A DNA stretch of 64,000 bases from Sphingopyxis sp. MSC1_008. GTDB lineage: Bacteria; Pseudomonadota; Alphaproteobacteria; Sphingomonadales; Sphingomonadaceae. The stretch lies in the NCBI RefSeq assembly GCF_023197165.1, contig NZ_JALPRD010000012.1, forward strand, positions 1 to 64,000. The letters run 5' to 3'. This document shows positions 15,988-26,335 of the stretch, piece by piece (position 1 is the stretch's first letter; the number at the start of each line of letters is the position of its first letter). The notes under the pieces are model-generated. The model was not told where the DNA came from and searched no databases. It saw only the letters and a list, made by a program, of their open reading frames with translations. The translations under genes were made by a program, and so were the position numbers.

Positions 15988-18186
15988 TTATTCGGTCGGG
16001 AAACCGCGCTTTTTCAGCAGCGCCTTCACGTCGGGATCGCGGCCGCGGAACGCGCGATACGCCTCGGCGCGGTCGGTTTCGTTGCCGGTCATCAGCAGGA
16101 TGGTGCGGAATTTGTCGGCGACGCTGCGGTCCCACGGGCCGCCGGCTTCGGTGAAGGCGGCCCAGGTGTCGGCGTCCATCGTTTCGGACCAGAGGTAGCT
16201 GTAATAGCCCGCCGAATAGGCGTCCGAGCTGAACAGATGGCCGAACTGCGGCAGGCGGTGCCGCATCACGAGCTCTTTCGGCATGCCGATTTCGGCGAGC
16301 GTCTCGCGTTCGAACTTGTCGACGTCGGTCGGCGGCGTCTTGCGGTCGTGCAGCTTCATGTCGACGATCGCGCTCGACAGATACTCGACCGTCGAAAAGC
16401 CCTGGTTGAACTTGTCCGAGGCGAGGATCTTGTCGACCAGCGCCTGCGGCATCGGCGCGCCCGTCTTGTAGTGCGTCGCATATTTCGACAGCACTTCTGG
16501 CGTCATCAGCCAATTCTCGTTCACCTGGCTCGGATATTCGACGAAGTCGCGCGGCACCCCGGCGAGCGCCGGGTAATAGATGTGCTGCAACAGATAATGG
16601 ATGCCGTGGCCGAATTCGTGGAACAGCGTCGTCGCGTCGTCGAGGCTGATCAGCGTCGGCTCGCCCTTCGCGGCTTCGGTGAAATTATTGTTGTTCGACG
16701 CGAGGACGTTGCGTTCGCCGCCGAGCGTCTGCTGGCTGCGATAGGTCGTCATCCACGCGCCCGAGCGCTTTCCGTCGCGCGCAAAATTGTCGAGGTAGAA
16801 GACGCCGACATTCTCGTTCGTCTTAAGGTTATAGACCTCGAACGTGCGGACCTTGGGATCGAAGACGGGGATCGTGCCGGTATTTTCGCGGAAGCCGAGA
16901 TCATAGAGCTGGCCCGCGGACCAGAACATCGCGTCGCGCAGCTTGTCGAGCTGGAGATAAGGCTTCACTTCGCTCTCATCGAGGTCGTATTTCGCCTTGC
17001 GGACCTTCTCCGAATAGAAACGATAGTCCCAAGGTTCGATCGTCAGCTTCGGGCCCTTGCCGGCCTTGGCTTCGGCGTCGGCGATCGCCTGCATATCGGC
17101 GACCTCTTCCTTCACGCGCGCGACCGCGGCGGGCCAGACCTTCATCATCAGGCCCATGGCGGCTTCGGGCGTCTTCGCCATCGTGTCGGCCATGCGGTAA
17201 TGCGCATGCGTCGGGAAACCGAGCAATTCGGCGCGCTGCTGGCGCAGCTTCAATATCTCGACGATCGTCGCATTGGTGTCGTTCGCGTCGCCATTGTCGC
17301 CGCGGCTGATAAACGCCTTGTAGACCTTCTCGCGAAGCGCGCGGTTGGTCGCACCCTGCATCACCGGCTGCGCCGACGAGCGGGTGTTCTTGATCGCCCA
17401 CTGGCCGGACTTGCCATTGGCTTCGGCGGCCGCGGCGAGCGAGGCGACGAAGCCGGGCTCGAGACCCGCGAGTTCGGCCTTGTCGGTGACGAAGGTGTAG
17501 AGCTTCTCGTCGCCGAGCAGCTTCGACGAAAAGGCCGAGAACAGCCCTTCGAGCTTCGAGTTCATCGCGACCAGCTTCGCCTTGTCGGCGGGCGACAGGT
17601 TCGCGCCGTCGCGGACCATCTCGTCATAGCTGCGCTCGACGATGCGGATCTGCTGCGCGTTGAGGCCGCTATTGTTCCGCTTGTCGTACACCGCCTTGTA
17701 GCGCGCGAAGAGCTTGGGATCGAGGAACAGTTCGGTGTAGAAGGTAGTGAGCTTGGGGCTCCACTCGGCGTCGATGTCCTCGACGCGGTCGTTCGACTTG
17801 TTCGATGTCTGCACGCCCCACAGCGCGAAGAGGCGGTCCATCGTGTCGCCCGCAAGCATCATCGGGACATGCGTGTTCTCGAAGGTCGGCGCGGCGGGAT
17901 TGTCGATCACCGCCTGAACCTGCGCCTTGGTTTCGGCCATGCCCTTGACGAAAGCGTCGGGGAACAGTTCGGGGTCCATCTTGTCCCACGGCGGCACCCC
18001 TTCGAAGGGGCCGGTCCACGGCGCGAGCATCGGGTTCTGACCCACGGGCGTGGCGGGGGTCAGCTTCGCGGCGGCGGTCGGTTCGGCGGCGGTTGCGGTG
18101 GTCATCTGGCTATAACCCACGATCATCGCGGTGGATGCAAGCATGATCGACAAATGACGGGCAAAAGGCTGCGCGGTGCGCGACAT
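15988..18186 (-). CDS. M3 family metallopeptidase (peptidyl-dipeptidase Dcp-like), exported
   Basis: A 732-residue zinc peptidase. A Sec signal (hydrophobic stretch LSIMLASTAMIVGY, cleavage near ATAAEP) indicates a periplasmic location. The M3 catalytic motif HEFGH is at residues 523-527, within TTLFHEFGHGIHYLLQ, with a downstream EYPSQVNENW region typical of the family. It would remove C-terminal dipeptides or cleave short peptides. Monocistronic; a GGTTTCG-AA-CGAAACC inverted repeat sits just upstream (18210-18225). Confidence 0.93.
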   Translation of the reverse strand: MSRTAQPFARHLSIMLASTAMIVGYSQMTTATAAEPTAAAKLTPATPVGQNPMLAPWTGPFEGVPPWDKMDPELFPDAFVKGMAETKAQVQAVIDNPAAPTFENTHVPMMLAGDTMDRLFALWGVQTSNKSNDRVEDIDAEWSPKLTTFYTELFLDPKLFARYKAVYDKRNNSGLNAQQIRIVERSYDEMVRDGANLSPADKAKLVAMNSKLEGLFSAFSSKLLGDEKLYTFVTDKAELAGLEPGFVASLAAAAEANGKSGQWAIKNTRSSAQPVMQGATNRALREKVYKAFISRGDNGDANDTNATIVEILKLRQQRAELLGFPTHAHYRMADTMAKTPEAAMGLMMKVWPAAVARVKEEVADMQAIADAEAKAGKGPKLTIEPWDYRFYSEKVRKAKYDLDESEVKPYLQLDKLRDAMFWSAGQLYDLGFRENTGTIPVFDPKVRTFEVYNLKTNENVGVFYLDNFARDGKRSGAWMTTYRSQQTLGGERNVLASNNNNFTEAAKGEPTLISLDDATTLFHEFGHGIHYLLQHIYYPALAGVPRDFVEYPSQVNENWLMTPEVLSKYATHYKTGAPMPQALVDKILASDKFNQGFSTVEYLSSAIVDMKLHDRKTPPTDVDKFERETLAEIGMPKELVMRHRLPQFGHLFSSDAYSAGYYSYLWSETMDADTWAAFTEAGGPWDRSVADKFRTILLMTGNETDRAEAYRAFRGRDPDVKALLKKRGFPTE

Positions 18187-18209
18187 CGATAAATCTCCCC
18201 GGAGGATAA

Positions 18210-18225
18210 GGTTTCGAACGAAACC
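18210..18225. promoter_or_regulatory. inverted repeat upstream of the M3 peptidase
   Basis: GGTTTCG (18210-18216) and CGAAACC (18219-18225) form a 7-bp inverted repeat with a two-base centre, 24 bases before the start codon. It could be a small operator. No regulator can be assigned. Confidence 0.35.
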
Positions 18226-18272
18226 ATGTCGGGGGCCGTCTTAACCGGATATGACGGGGGGGTGCAAGCCGC

Positions 18273-19142
18273 CTAAGCGCCAAATAGCTGCTGGATCAGG
18301 CCGGGAACGTCGACGTCGAAGCTGAACACCCCGCCCGCGTGCGGCTGCTTCGCGCGCTCCTCGTCGGTCAGATTCTTCCCCGCGCTGGTAACGAAGGCGG
18401 TCTGGAGGTCGGGTCCGCCAAAGGCGATCATCGTCGGGCGCTGCACCGGCAGTTCGACCGTCTGGAGCAATTCACCCGCGGGCGAGAAGCGCACGACGCG
18501 CCAGCCATCCCACAGCGCCGACCAGTAGCAGCCCTCGGCATCGACCGCGGCGCCGTCCGGGCGGCCATTGCCATATTCGAACTGGTGGAAGATGCGGCCA
18601 TTGCCCAGCGTGCCCGCGGCCGGGTCGACGTCATAGGCGCGGATCGCGTGCGTCGGCGTGTCGGCGTGATAGAAGGTGCGGCCGTCGGGGCTGAACGCGG
18701 CGCCGTTGCTCGTCGTCAGCTGCCCCAAGATTTCGGTCAGCGAGCCGTCGGAGTCGAGACGGTAGAGCGTTGCGGCGGGATTCGCCTTGTCGCTTGTCAA
18801 GCTGCCGACCCACAGCCGGCCGAGGGCGTCGACGCGGCCGTCGTTGAAGCGCTGTTCGGGCTTGTCCGCGAGCACGGCCGGCCCGAATGGGCTCGGCGCG
18901 GCGCCCCAGCTATCGATCAGCGCGCAGCCATTTTCGAGCGCCGCGACCAGCCCGCCGCGCGCGCGGGGTGCGATGCATCCGACTTGCTCGGCAAGCTCCA
19001 TCACCTCGTCGGCGCCGCTCACGGGATCGGTGCGGTGGATTTTGCGGCCATCGATATCGACCCAATAGAGGCGGGCTTCGGCGGCGTGCCAGACGGGCGA
19101 TTCGCCGAGCAAGGCGCCGGCATCGAGAAGCAGTTTGACCAT
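18273..19142 (-). CDS. SMP-30/gluconolactonase/LRE family protein
   Basis: A 289-residue six-bladed beta-propeller hydrolase. Family signatures include LGESPVWHAAEARLYWVDI at the N-terminus, RFNDGRVDALGRLWVGSL, TTSNGAAFSPDGRTFYHADT and GRPDGAAVDAEGCYW, covering the expected Glu/Asn/Asp metal ligands (E14-type Glu in GESP, N in NDGR, N in SNG, D in PDG). It is likely a sugar-acid lactonase in the cytosol. It is flanked by intergenic repeats and is probably a single-gene unit. Confidence 0.9.
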   Translation of the reverse strand: MVKLLLDAGALLGESPVWHAAEARLYWVDIDGRKIHRTDPVSGADEVMELAEQVGCIAPRARGGLVAALENGCALIDSWGAAPSPFGPAVLADKPEQRFNDGRVDALGRLWVGSLTSDKANPAATLYRLDSDGSLTEILGQLTTSNGAAFSPDGRTFYHADTPTHAIRAYDVDPAAGTLGNGRIFHQFEYGNGRPDGAAVDAEGCYWSALWDGWRVVRFSPAGELLQTVELPVQRPTMIAFGGPDLQTAFVTSAGKNLTDEERAKQPHAGGVFSFDVDVPGLIQQLFGA

Positions 19143-19226
19143 GGGCGGGATCTTAGCGCGCGCCGCCGATGCTGCCCAGCGGCTGCAAACCTATTCGGCA
19201 GTAACGAATGGATACGGCTCCTCCTT

Positions 19227-19303
19227 CGTCACCCCGGACTTGATCCGGGGTCCATTCACACAGCGCCCGAAGGAATGGATCCCGGATCAAGTCCGGGATG
19301 ACG
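19227..19303. repeat. intergenic inverted repeat (CCCGGACTTGATCCGGG type)
   Basis: CGTCACCCCGGACTTGATCC and its inverted partner, ending in GTCCGGGATGACG, flank a spacer carrying an ATTC/GAAT extension. It has the look of a dispersed REP-like or miniature palindromic element. The rest of the 303-base gap 19143-19445 holds only the ACGT-repeat regulatory candidate for the acyl-CoA dehydrogenase operon; I see no gene in it. Confidence 0.7.
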
Positions 19304-19354
19304 AGGAAAGATAAGGCGGCGGCGAAAGAGTCTCGTGCCGTAACGTCTTTCTAC

Positions 19355-19375
19355 TTGACGTGGACGTAAACGTAA
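19355..19375 (+). promoter_or_regulatory. triple ACGT motif upstream of the acyl-CoA operon
   Basis: ACGT occurs at 19358, 19364 and 19370, exactly 6 bases apart, within TTGACGTGGACGTAAACGT. It lies 71 bases before the acyl-CoA dehydrogenase start and contains a TTGAC that could serve as a -35 element. ACGT-phased sites resemble those known for MerR-family LiuR regulators of branched-chain acyl-CoA catabolism; that assignment is an inference. Confidence 0.5.
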
Positions 19376-19445
19376 GGTCTTTTGGCCGGGAAAGATGCGG
19401 CCGACTCCCCGCTCGCGTTCGGCCGTCCTCAGGGAAAGGAATAAT

Positions 19446-20600
19446 ATGTCGCTCGATAATCTGTCGCGCTCCGCCTACTCCGACGACCATGAGGCGTTTC
19501 GCGCCACGGTGCGCCAGTTCCTCGAAAAGGAAGTCGCCCCCAATGCGGCGAAATGGGCCGAGGACGGCATCGTGCCCAAGGATATCTGGCCGAAGGCGGG
19601 TGAACTCGGCATGCTGTGCCCGACGGTTCCCGAGGAATATGGCGGGCTCGGCCTCGACTTCGGCTATAATGCGGTCGTCGACGAAGAAAGCGCCTATTAT
19701 GGCCGCGCGACGACAGGCTTCTCGCTCCAGTCGGACATCGTCACCAGCTATATCGTCAAATATGGCAGCGAAGAGCAGAAGAAGCACTGGCTGCCCAAGA
19801 TGGTGTCGGGCGAGGTGATCACCGCGATCGCGATGACCGAACCGGGCACCGGCAGCGACCTTCAGGGGATGCGCACGACCGCGAAGAAGGATGGCAATCA
19901 CTATGTCATCAACGGGTCGAAAACCTATATCACCAACGGCCAGAACGCCGACCTGATCCTCGTCTGCGTCAAGACCGACACCGAGGTTCAGCCGGCATGG
20001 AAGGGCGTGTCGATCGTCCTCGTCGAGGCCGACCGCGAAGGCTATGAGCGCGGCCGTAACCTCGACAAGATCGGGCAGGACGAAGCCGACACGTCGGAAA
20101 TGTTCTTCAACGACGTGCGCGTGCCGATCACCAACTGCCTCGGCGAAGAGGGACAGGGGTTCATCTACCTGATGAGCGAATTGCCGCAGGAACGGCTGTC
20201 GATCGCGGTGTCGGCGCAGGCGTCGGCGCAGCGCGCGTTCGACGATACGGTCGAGTTCACCCGCGACCGCAAGGCGTTCGGCAAGCCGATCCTTGACTTC
20301 CAGAACACGCGCTTCGTGCTCGCCGATTTGAAGGCGAAGCTGCAGGTTGGCTGGGCGCATCTCGACTGGGCGCTGAACCGTCACATGAAAAAGGAGCTGA
20401 CCCCCGAGGAAGGCGCCGCAGCGAAGCTGTGGCACACCGACCTTCAATGGGAAGTCATGGACAAATGCCTCCAGCTCCACGGTGGTGCGGGTTATATGAA
20501 CGAATATCCGATCGCCCGCGCCTGGCGCGCCGCGCGCGTGACGCGCATCTTTGGCGGCACGAACGAAATCATGAAGGAATTGATCGGGCGCAAGCTCTGA
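19446..20600 (+). CDS. acyl-CoA dehydrogenase (long-chain/isovaleryl-like)
   Basis: A 384-residue FAD enzyme introducing the alpha-beta double bond into acyl-CoA. The FAD/substrate motif AIAMTEPGTGSDLQG is at 127-141, and the C-terminal RIFGGTNEIMKELIGR matches long-chain types, in which the medium-chain-type catalytic Glu is absent. The probable catalytic base is E249 in ELPQERL, the position used by long-chain and isovaleryl-CoA dehydrogenases. The start at 19446 follows GGAATAAT. It leads an operon with thiolase, SDR and thioesterase. Chain-length preference cannot be read from the sequence. Confidence 0.93.
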   Translation: MSLDNLSRSAYSDDHEAFRATVRQFLEKEVAPNAAKWAEDGIVPKDIWPKAGELGMLCPTVPEEYGGLGLDFGYNAVVDEESAYYGRATTGFSLQSDIVTSYIVKYGSEEQKKHWLPKMVSGEVITAIAMTEPGTGSDLQGMRTTAKKDGNHYVINGSKTYITNGQNADLILVCVKTDTEVQPAWKGVSIVLVEADREGYERGRNLDKIGQDEADTSEMFFNDVRVPITNCLGEEGQGFIYLMSELPQERLSIAVSAQASAQRAFDDTVEFTRDRKAFGKPILDFQNTRFVLADLKAKLQVGWAHLDWALNRHMKKELTPEEGAAAKLWHTDLQWEVMDKCLQLHGGAGYMNEYPIARAWRAARVTRIFGGTNEIMKELIGRKL

Positions 20601-20625
20601 TCGCTTGAACGAAAGGAATTCTCCC

Positions 20626-21795
<1,170 letters not shown>

Positions 21796-21805
21796 TTTCT
21801 TCAAA

Positions 21806-21937
21806 CCCCTCCCCTTCAGGGGAGGGGCAGCGAGACTCGGTCCGGCGTAGCCGGGCCTTAGTCGAGCGGGGTGGGGGCCAGCGGCCTTGCGCAACCTCGA
21901 CAGCCCCCACCCCAACCCCTCCCCTAAAGGGGAGGGG
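21806..21937. repeat. intergenic palindrome pair within the acyl-CoA operon
   Basis: Two CCCCTCCCC/GGGGAGGGG palindromes flank an ~85-bp GC-rich spacer between the thiolase and SDR genes. They match the element at the left edge of the window and resemble 1752-1863. Placement inside an operon suggests the folded RNA may uncouple expression or protect the upstream message. Confidence 0.7.
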
Positions 21938-21956
21938 CTTTAGATAGGAGAAACCA

Positions 21957-22739
21957 ATGAAACTCGATTCCACCGTATCGGCCGTCGTCACCGGCGGCGC
22001 CTCGGGCCTCGGCGCCGCGACCGCGCGCGCGCTCGCTGCGAAGGGCGTCAAGGTCGCGATCTTCGACCTGCAGGAAGAAAAGGGCCTCGCGATCGCGGCC
22101 GAACTCGGCGGCATTTTCTGCGAATGCAACGTCACCGACGACGCGTCGGTCGACGCCGCCTTTGCCAAGGCGCGCGAAGCGCATGGTCAGGAGCGCATCC
22201 TCGTCAATTGCGCGGGCACCGGCAACGCGATCAAGACCGCGAGCCGTTCGAAGGAAGACGGCAGCATCAAGCATTTCCCGCTCGATGCGTTCAACTGGAT
22301 CATCCAGATCAACCTCGTCGGCACCTTCCGCTGCATCGCCAAGTCGGCGGCGGGCATGCTGACGCTCGATCCGATGGAAGACGGCGAACGCGGCGCGATC
22401 GTCAACACTGCGTCGGTCGCGGCCGAGGACGGCCAGATCGGTCAGGCGGCTTATTCGGCGTCGAAGGGCGGCGTCGTCGGCATGACGCTCCCGATCGCGC
22501 GCGACCTCGCTAACGAGAATATCCGCGTCAACACGATCCTGCCGGGCATTTTCGACACCCCGCTGCTCGCGGGCGCGCCGCAGCCAGTGCGCGACGCACT
22601 CGGCGCCTCGGTGCTCAATCCGAAGCGTCTCGGCGTTCCCGCCGAATATGCCAATCTTGCAATGTGCATGATCGAGAATGGCTATTTCAACGGCGAAGAC
22701 GTCCGCCTCGACGGCGGCATCCGCATGGCGCCGCGCTGA
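21957..22739 (+). CDS. SDR family 3-hydroxyacyl-CoA dehydrogenase-like protein
   Basis: A 260-residue classical short-chain dehydrogenase. The NAD-binding TGGASGLG is at 12-19, NCAG near 84, and the catalytic set S153, Y166, K170 (AAYSASKGG). Overall it resembles the HSD17B10/type II 3-hydroxyacyl-CoA dehydrogenase branch. It fits the oxidation step between hydration and thiolysis in this operon. GGAG precedes the ATG. The thioesterase gene starts one base after its stop. Confidence 0.92.
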   Translation: MKLDSTVSAVVTGGASGLGAATARALAAKGVKVAIFDLQEEKGLAIAAELGGIFCECNVTDDASVDAAFAKAREAHGQERILVNCAGTGNAIKTASRSKEDGSIKHFPLDAFNWIIQINLVGTFRCIAKSAAGMLTLDPMEDGERGAIVNTASVAAEDGQIGQAAYSASKGGVVGMTLPIARDLANENIRVNTILPGIFDTPLLAGAPQPVRDALGASVLNPKRLGVPAEYANLAMCMIENGYFNGEDVRLDGGIRMAPR

Positions 22740-22740
22740 T

Positions 22741-23178
22741 ATGCCGAAACCGGAAAGCTGGCGGCTCGACGCCGCCAGCTACCCCGTCTGCATCGAAATG
22801 CAGACGCGTTTCCAGGACCTGGACATCAACGGCCACCTCAACAATGTGGCCTTTGCTGTACTGTTCGAGAGCGGCCGTGTGTTGCTCAACCGCCAAATTC
22901 GTCCATGGGACGAGCGTCCCGCGAACGAGCGCACGATGGTTGCGGCGGTCGAAATCAACTATCTTGCCGAGGGAAATTTCCCCGACCCGGTGCAGATCGC
23001 AACCGGCATCGGCCGGCTCGGCACCTCCAGTTGGACGATCGTACAGGCGATGTTCCAGAACGGCCGCCCGATCGCGACCTGCGATACTGTCGTGGTATGC
23101 CGCACCGACGGACAGGCGAAACCGCTCCGCGCCGAAATGGTAGCGGAACTCGAAGCTAATCTGGTGAAGCCGGCCTAG
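22741..23178 (+). CDS. acyl-CoA thioesterase (4HBT/hotdog family)
   Basis: A 145-residue hotdog-fold protein. RFQDLDINGHLNNVAF holds the catalytic-type Asp and the HxNN signature of the 4-hydroxybenzoyl-CoA thioesterase family; WTIVQAMFQNGRPIATCDTV forms later strands. It follows the SDR gene by one base, so it is the last gene of the acyl-CoA operon and may release products or rescue CoA. Its stop codon shares the sequence CTAG with the stop of the convergent gmk. Confidence 0.85.
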   Translation: MPKPESWRLDAASYPVCIEMQTRFQDLDINGHLNNVAFAVLFESGRVLLNRQIRPWDERPANERTMVAAVEINYLAEGNFPDPVQIATGIGRLGTSSWTIVQAMFQNGRPIATCDTVVVCRTDGQAKPLRAEMVAELEANLVKPA

Positions 23179-23837
23179 AGATTCTTGTCGGCGTCGGGGA
23201 CCGAGCGGATCAGGTCGCGCGCGAAGCCGATCAGCCCGATCTGGCGGCGTCGCTTCAGCCGTTCGGCGCGCAGGATCGCGCAGACCTCGTCGAAGCAGCC
23301 TTCGACGTTGTCGTTGATCAGCACATAATCATAGCCGTCCCAGTGGCTGATCTCGTTTGCGGCGCGTTCCATGCGCGCGGTGATCACCTCGTCGCTGTCG
23401 GTGCCCCGCGAACGCAGGCGGCGTTCGAGTTCTTCCATCGTCGGCGGCAGGACGAAGACGCGCACGACGTCGGGGCCGGCCTCCTGATAAAGCTGCTGCG
23501 CGCCCTGCCAGTCGATGTCGAAGAGCACGTCCTTGCCCGCATCGAGCAGCTCGTCGACGCGCGCGCGCGGCGTGCCGTAACGGTGCCCGAACACATGCGC
23601 CCATTCGAGGAACTCGCCGTCGGCGGCCATTTTCTTGAAGCTGTCGGTGTCGACGAAATGATAATGAACCCCGTCGATTTCGCCAGGACGCGGCGGGCGC
23701 GTCGTTGCGGAGATCGAGAGAGCGATGTCCTTGTCGGCCTCGAGCATCATCCTCGAGATGGTGGTCTTGCCTGCGCCCGAGGGCGACGAGAGGACGAACA
23801 ACACGCCGCGGCGGTTCAGATGGACGCTTTCAGCCAT
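23175..23837 (-). CDS. gmk: guanylate kinase
   Basis: Phosphorylates GMP/dGMP with ATP in the cytosol. The 220 residues include the P-loop SSPSGAGKTT near 17-26, the GMP-binding SATTRPPRPGEIDGVHYHF, EFLEWAHVFGHRYGT and the DIDWQGAQQL region. The size fits the bacterial enzyme with a short C-terminal extension. It ends convergently with the thioesterase, their stop codons overlapping. Confidence 0.97.
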   Translation of the reverse strand: MAESVHLNRRGVLFVLSSPSGAGKTTISRMMLEADKDIALSISATTRPPRPGEIDGVHYHFVDTDSFKKMAADGEFLEWAHVFGHRYGTPRARVDELLDAGKDVLFDIDWQGAQQLYQEAGPDVVRVFVLPPTMEELERRLRSRGTDSDEVITARMERAANEISHWDGYDYVLINDNVEGCFDEVCAILRAERLKRRRQIGLIGFARDLIRSVPDADKNL

Positions 23838-23889
23838 GCGCGCTATTCGCCAAAGCTGCGCCAGTGGTCAAGCGCGAAGGGGGCGGGGC

Positions 23890-24453
23890 ATGGCAGGAAT
23901 TTCACGAACGGGATGGCTGGTCGCGGCGGCGCTGGTCGCGCTGCTCGCCGCGATATTGCTCGGCATGGGCCGCCCGCCGATCTGCCCGTGCGGCACGATC
24001 AGCTTGTGGCACGGCACCGTCCAGTCGAACCAGAACAGCCAGCAGATTTCGGACTGGTACAGCTTGAGCCATGCGATCCACGGCTTCATCTTCTATGGCG
24101 TGCTGCGCTGGATCCTGCCGCACCGCCCCCTATGGGTGCCGCTCGCGATCGCGATGGGGATCGAAGGCGCTTGGGAAATCCTCGAAAATTCGCCGATCAT
24201 CATCGACCGTTATCGCGAGGTGACGATGGCGTTCGGCTATTCGGGCGATTCGGTGCTCAATTCGGTCAGCGATACCTTGTTCATGGTGCTGGGCTTTGTC
24301 GCGGCGAGCAAAATGCGCTGGTGGGTCACCGTGGCGCTGGCGATCGTCTTTGAACTTTTCACGCTGTGGACGATCCGCGACAATTTGACGCTCAATGTGC
24401 TGATGCTCGTCTCGCCGGTCGAGGCGATCAAGGAATGGCAGGCGGGCGCCTAA
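23890..24453 (+). CDS. DUF2585 family integral membrane protein
   Basis: A 187-residue protein with about five TM helices. The conserved loop CPCGTISLWHGTVQSNQNSQ is followed by DWYSLSHAIHGFIFYG, WEILENSPIIIDRYR and SGDSVLNSVSDT, all typical of the DUF2585 (UPF0314) family of alphaproteobacteria. Function is unknown; conserved His, Glu, Asp and Arg in membrane-facing loops suggest an enzyme or metal site. The start at 23890 is chosen because the longer frame to 23725 is antisense to gmk. Confidence 0.88.
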   Translation: MAGISRTGWLVAAALVALLAAILLGMGRPPICPCGTISLWHGTVQSNQNSQQISDWYSLSHAIHGFIFYGVLRWILPHRPLWVPLAIAMGIEGAWEILENSPIIIDRYREVTMAFGYSGDSVLNSVSDTLFMVLGFVAASKMRWWVTVALAIVFELFTLWTIRDNLTLNVLMLVSPVEAIKEWQAGA

Positions 24454-24464
24454 GAAATAGCGTC

Positions 24465-24484
24465 GCCCCTGCGAAGGCAGGGGC
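24465..24484. repeat. short palindrome GCCCCTGC-GAAG-GCAGGGGC
   Basis: A perfect 8-bp stem with a GAAG loop, related to the longer pair at 7338-7407. It lies just after the DUF2585 gene and before a convergent gene, so it may act as a terminator. Confidence 0.6.
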
Positions 24485-24519
24485 CGTTGTCGGCTTGTCG
24501 CTTGAGCGCGGGCGACTTT

Positions 24520-24894
24520 TTAGTGGATCGCGGTGCTGCGCCCATTCGAGTCCACCGGGATCGCGGGCGGCAGGGCATCGCCGATCGTTTGCCCGTCGGT
24601 CGGTATTTTGGCGGTGCCGGCATAGGTATCGACCACGCCCGCATCGGCCAACTGCGGATCGAGCGCGTGCGCTTCCTCGGCCGCCTTGCGCGCCTCGGCG
24701 CGCTCCGCCCATTTCTTGGTCAGATAGCCCGCCGCGACCGTCGCCGCGAGCACCGCATAGCGCTGGGGGAACAGGCGCCGCGCCGCGAAGAGCGTGCCCG
24801 CGCCGATGACCGCACCGGCCATGGGATGATTCCCCTTCTGGCGTCCGATAGCGCTGCCAAGAACGCCGCCTACGATACGACCGATCATCTTCAT
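24520..24894 (-). CDS. small glycine-zipper-containing protein, function unknown
   Basis: A 124-residue protein with an N-terminal glycine-rich segment (GRIVGGVLGSAIGRQ, GAVIGAGTLFAARRL) resembling a membrane-inserting glycine zipper, an amphipathic alanine/lysine helix (TKKWAERAEARKAAEEA) and a hydrophilic tail. No characterised family is recognised. The ATG follows AGGAGAG closely. It lies downstream of fumC on the same strand with a 46-base gap. Confidence 0.62.
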   Translation of the reverse strand: MKMIGRIVGGVLGSAIGRQKGNHPMAGAVIGAGTLFAARRLFPQRYAVLAATVAAGYLTKKWAERAEARKAAEEAHALDPQLADAGVVDTYAGTAKIPTDGQTIGDALPPAIPVDSNGRSTAIH

Positions 24895-24940
24895 CTCTCC
24901 TTCCCCTCATCAATCCCCGGAAGGCCCTGCGGGTTCCCGT

Positions 24941-26335
24941 TCAGCCATCCGGCCCGAGCATCGCGCGCGGGTCGACCACCCGATCAAAGGTCGCGGTGTC
25001 GACATAGCCGAGATCGAGCGCGGCTTCCTTCAGTGTGCTGCCCGTTTCATGCGCGTGCTTCGCGATCTTGGCGGCCCTGTCATAGCCGATTTCGGGCGCG
25101 AGCGCAGTGACGAGCATCAGCGAGCGGTTCATCAGCTCGTCGATGCGGGCGCGATTGGGTTCGATCCCGACCACGCAATGTTCGGTGAAACCCGCCATGC
25201 CGATCGCGAGCAGCTCGATCGAGCGCAGCACATTCGACCCGACCAGCGGCTTGAACACATTGAGTTCGAGATGGCCTTGGAGCCCGCCGACGGTCACCGC
25301 CTGATGGTTGCCGATCACCTGCGCGGCGACCATCGTCAGCATCTCGCACTGTGTCGGGTTGACCTTGCCCGGCATGATCGAGCTGCCGGGCTCGTTCGCG
25401 GGCAGGTCGAGTTCGCCAAGCCCCGCACGCGGCCCCGAGCCGAGCAGGCGGATGTCATTTGCGATCTTGGTCAGCGCGACGGCGAGTGTGTTCAAGGCGC
25501 CCGAGAAGAAGACGAGCCCGTCGTTCGACGCCAGCGCCTCGAACTTGTTGGGTGCGGGTTCGAAGGCGATGCCGGTGCTTTTCGAAAGCTCGGCGGCGAT
25601 CGCGGCGTCGAAGCCGGCGGGCGCGTTGAGCCCGGTGCCGACCGCGGTGCCGCCCTGCGCGAGCTTGCAGATATCGTGCGTCAGCGCGGCCTCTATCCGC
25701 GCGCGGCACGCGGCGAGCTGCTGGGCATAGCCCGAAAATTCCTGCCCCAACGTCAGCGGGGTCGCGTCCTGCAAATGGGTGCGCCCGATCTTGACGATAT
25801 CGACCCATGCGTCCGCCTTGGCGGCGAGCGCATCGGTCAGCTCGATCAGCGACGGCAGCAGCCGCGCGGTGGTCTCGACCGCGACCGCGACGTGCAGCGC
25901 GGTCGGGAAGCTGTCGTTCGACGACTGGCCCATGTTGACATGATCATTGGGGTGGACAGGCGATTTGCCGCCGCGCGTCCCGGCGAGCGCTTCGTTGGCG
26001 ATGCCCGCGATCACCTCATTGGCATTCATGTTCGACTGGGTGCCGCTGCCCGTCTGCCAGATCGCGAGCGGAAACTGGTCGTCATGGCGGCCGGCGACCA
26101 CCGCCTCGGCTGCGGCATCGATTGCGTCGGCGAGACCCGCATCGAGCCCGTGGCTCCGATTGACCCGCGCCGCGGCGCCCTTGATCCGCGCGAGCGCGTG
26201 GACGATCGGCATCGGCATGCGCTCGTGCGCCGGGAAAGCGAAATTATGGCGGCTGCGCTCGGTCTGCGCGCCCCAATAGGCGTCGGCGGAAACTTCGATT
26301 TCGCCGATACTGTCGCTTTCGATTCGCGTGCTCAT
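24941..26335 (-). CDS. fumC: class II fumarate hydratase
   Basis: Interconverts fumarate and malate in the TCA cycle; iron-independent and cytosolic. The 464 residues match the family. [15 protein letters not shown], the [19 protein letters not shown] region (split by spacing) and the signature [13 protein letters not shown] are present. The start at 26335 overlaps the stop of the preceding membrane-protein gene by ATGA, so it is the third gene of the sspB unit; a frame to 26614 would only overlap that gene. Confidence 0.97.
   Translation of the reverse strand: MSTRIESDSIGEIEVSADAYWGAQTERSRHNFAFPAHERMPMPIVHALARIKGAAARVNRSHGLDAGLADAIDAAAEAVVAGRHDDQFPLAIWQTGSGTQSNMNANEVIAGIANEALAGTRGGKSPVHPNDHVNMGQSSNDSFPTALHVAVAVETTARLLPSLIELTDALAAKADAWVDIVKIGRTHLQDATPLTLGQEFSGYAQQLAACRARIEAALTHDICKLAQGGTAVGTGLNAPAGFDAAIAAELSKSTGIAFEPAPNKFEALASNDGLVFFSGALNTLAVALTKIANDIRLLGSGPRAGLGELDLPANEPGSSIMPGKVNPTQCEMLTMVAAQVIGNHQAVTVGGLQGHLELNVFKPLVGSNVLRSIELLAIGMAGFTEHCVVGIEPNRARIDELMNRSLMLVTALAPEIGYDRAAKIAKHAHETGSTLKEAALDLGYVDTATFDRVVDPRAMLGPDG

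Noticed and set aside
16237..18192. 651-codon plus-strand frame
   Set aside because: Antisense of the M3 peptidase with its HEFGH site; no recognisable domain.
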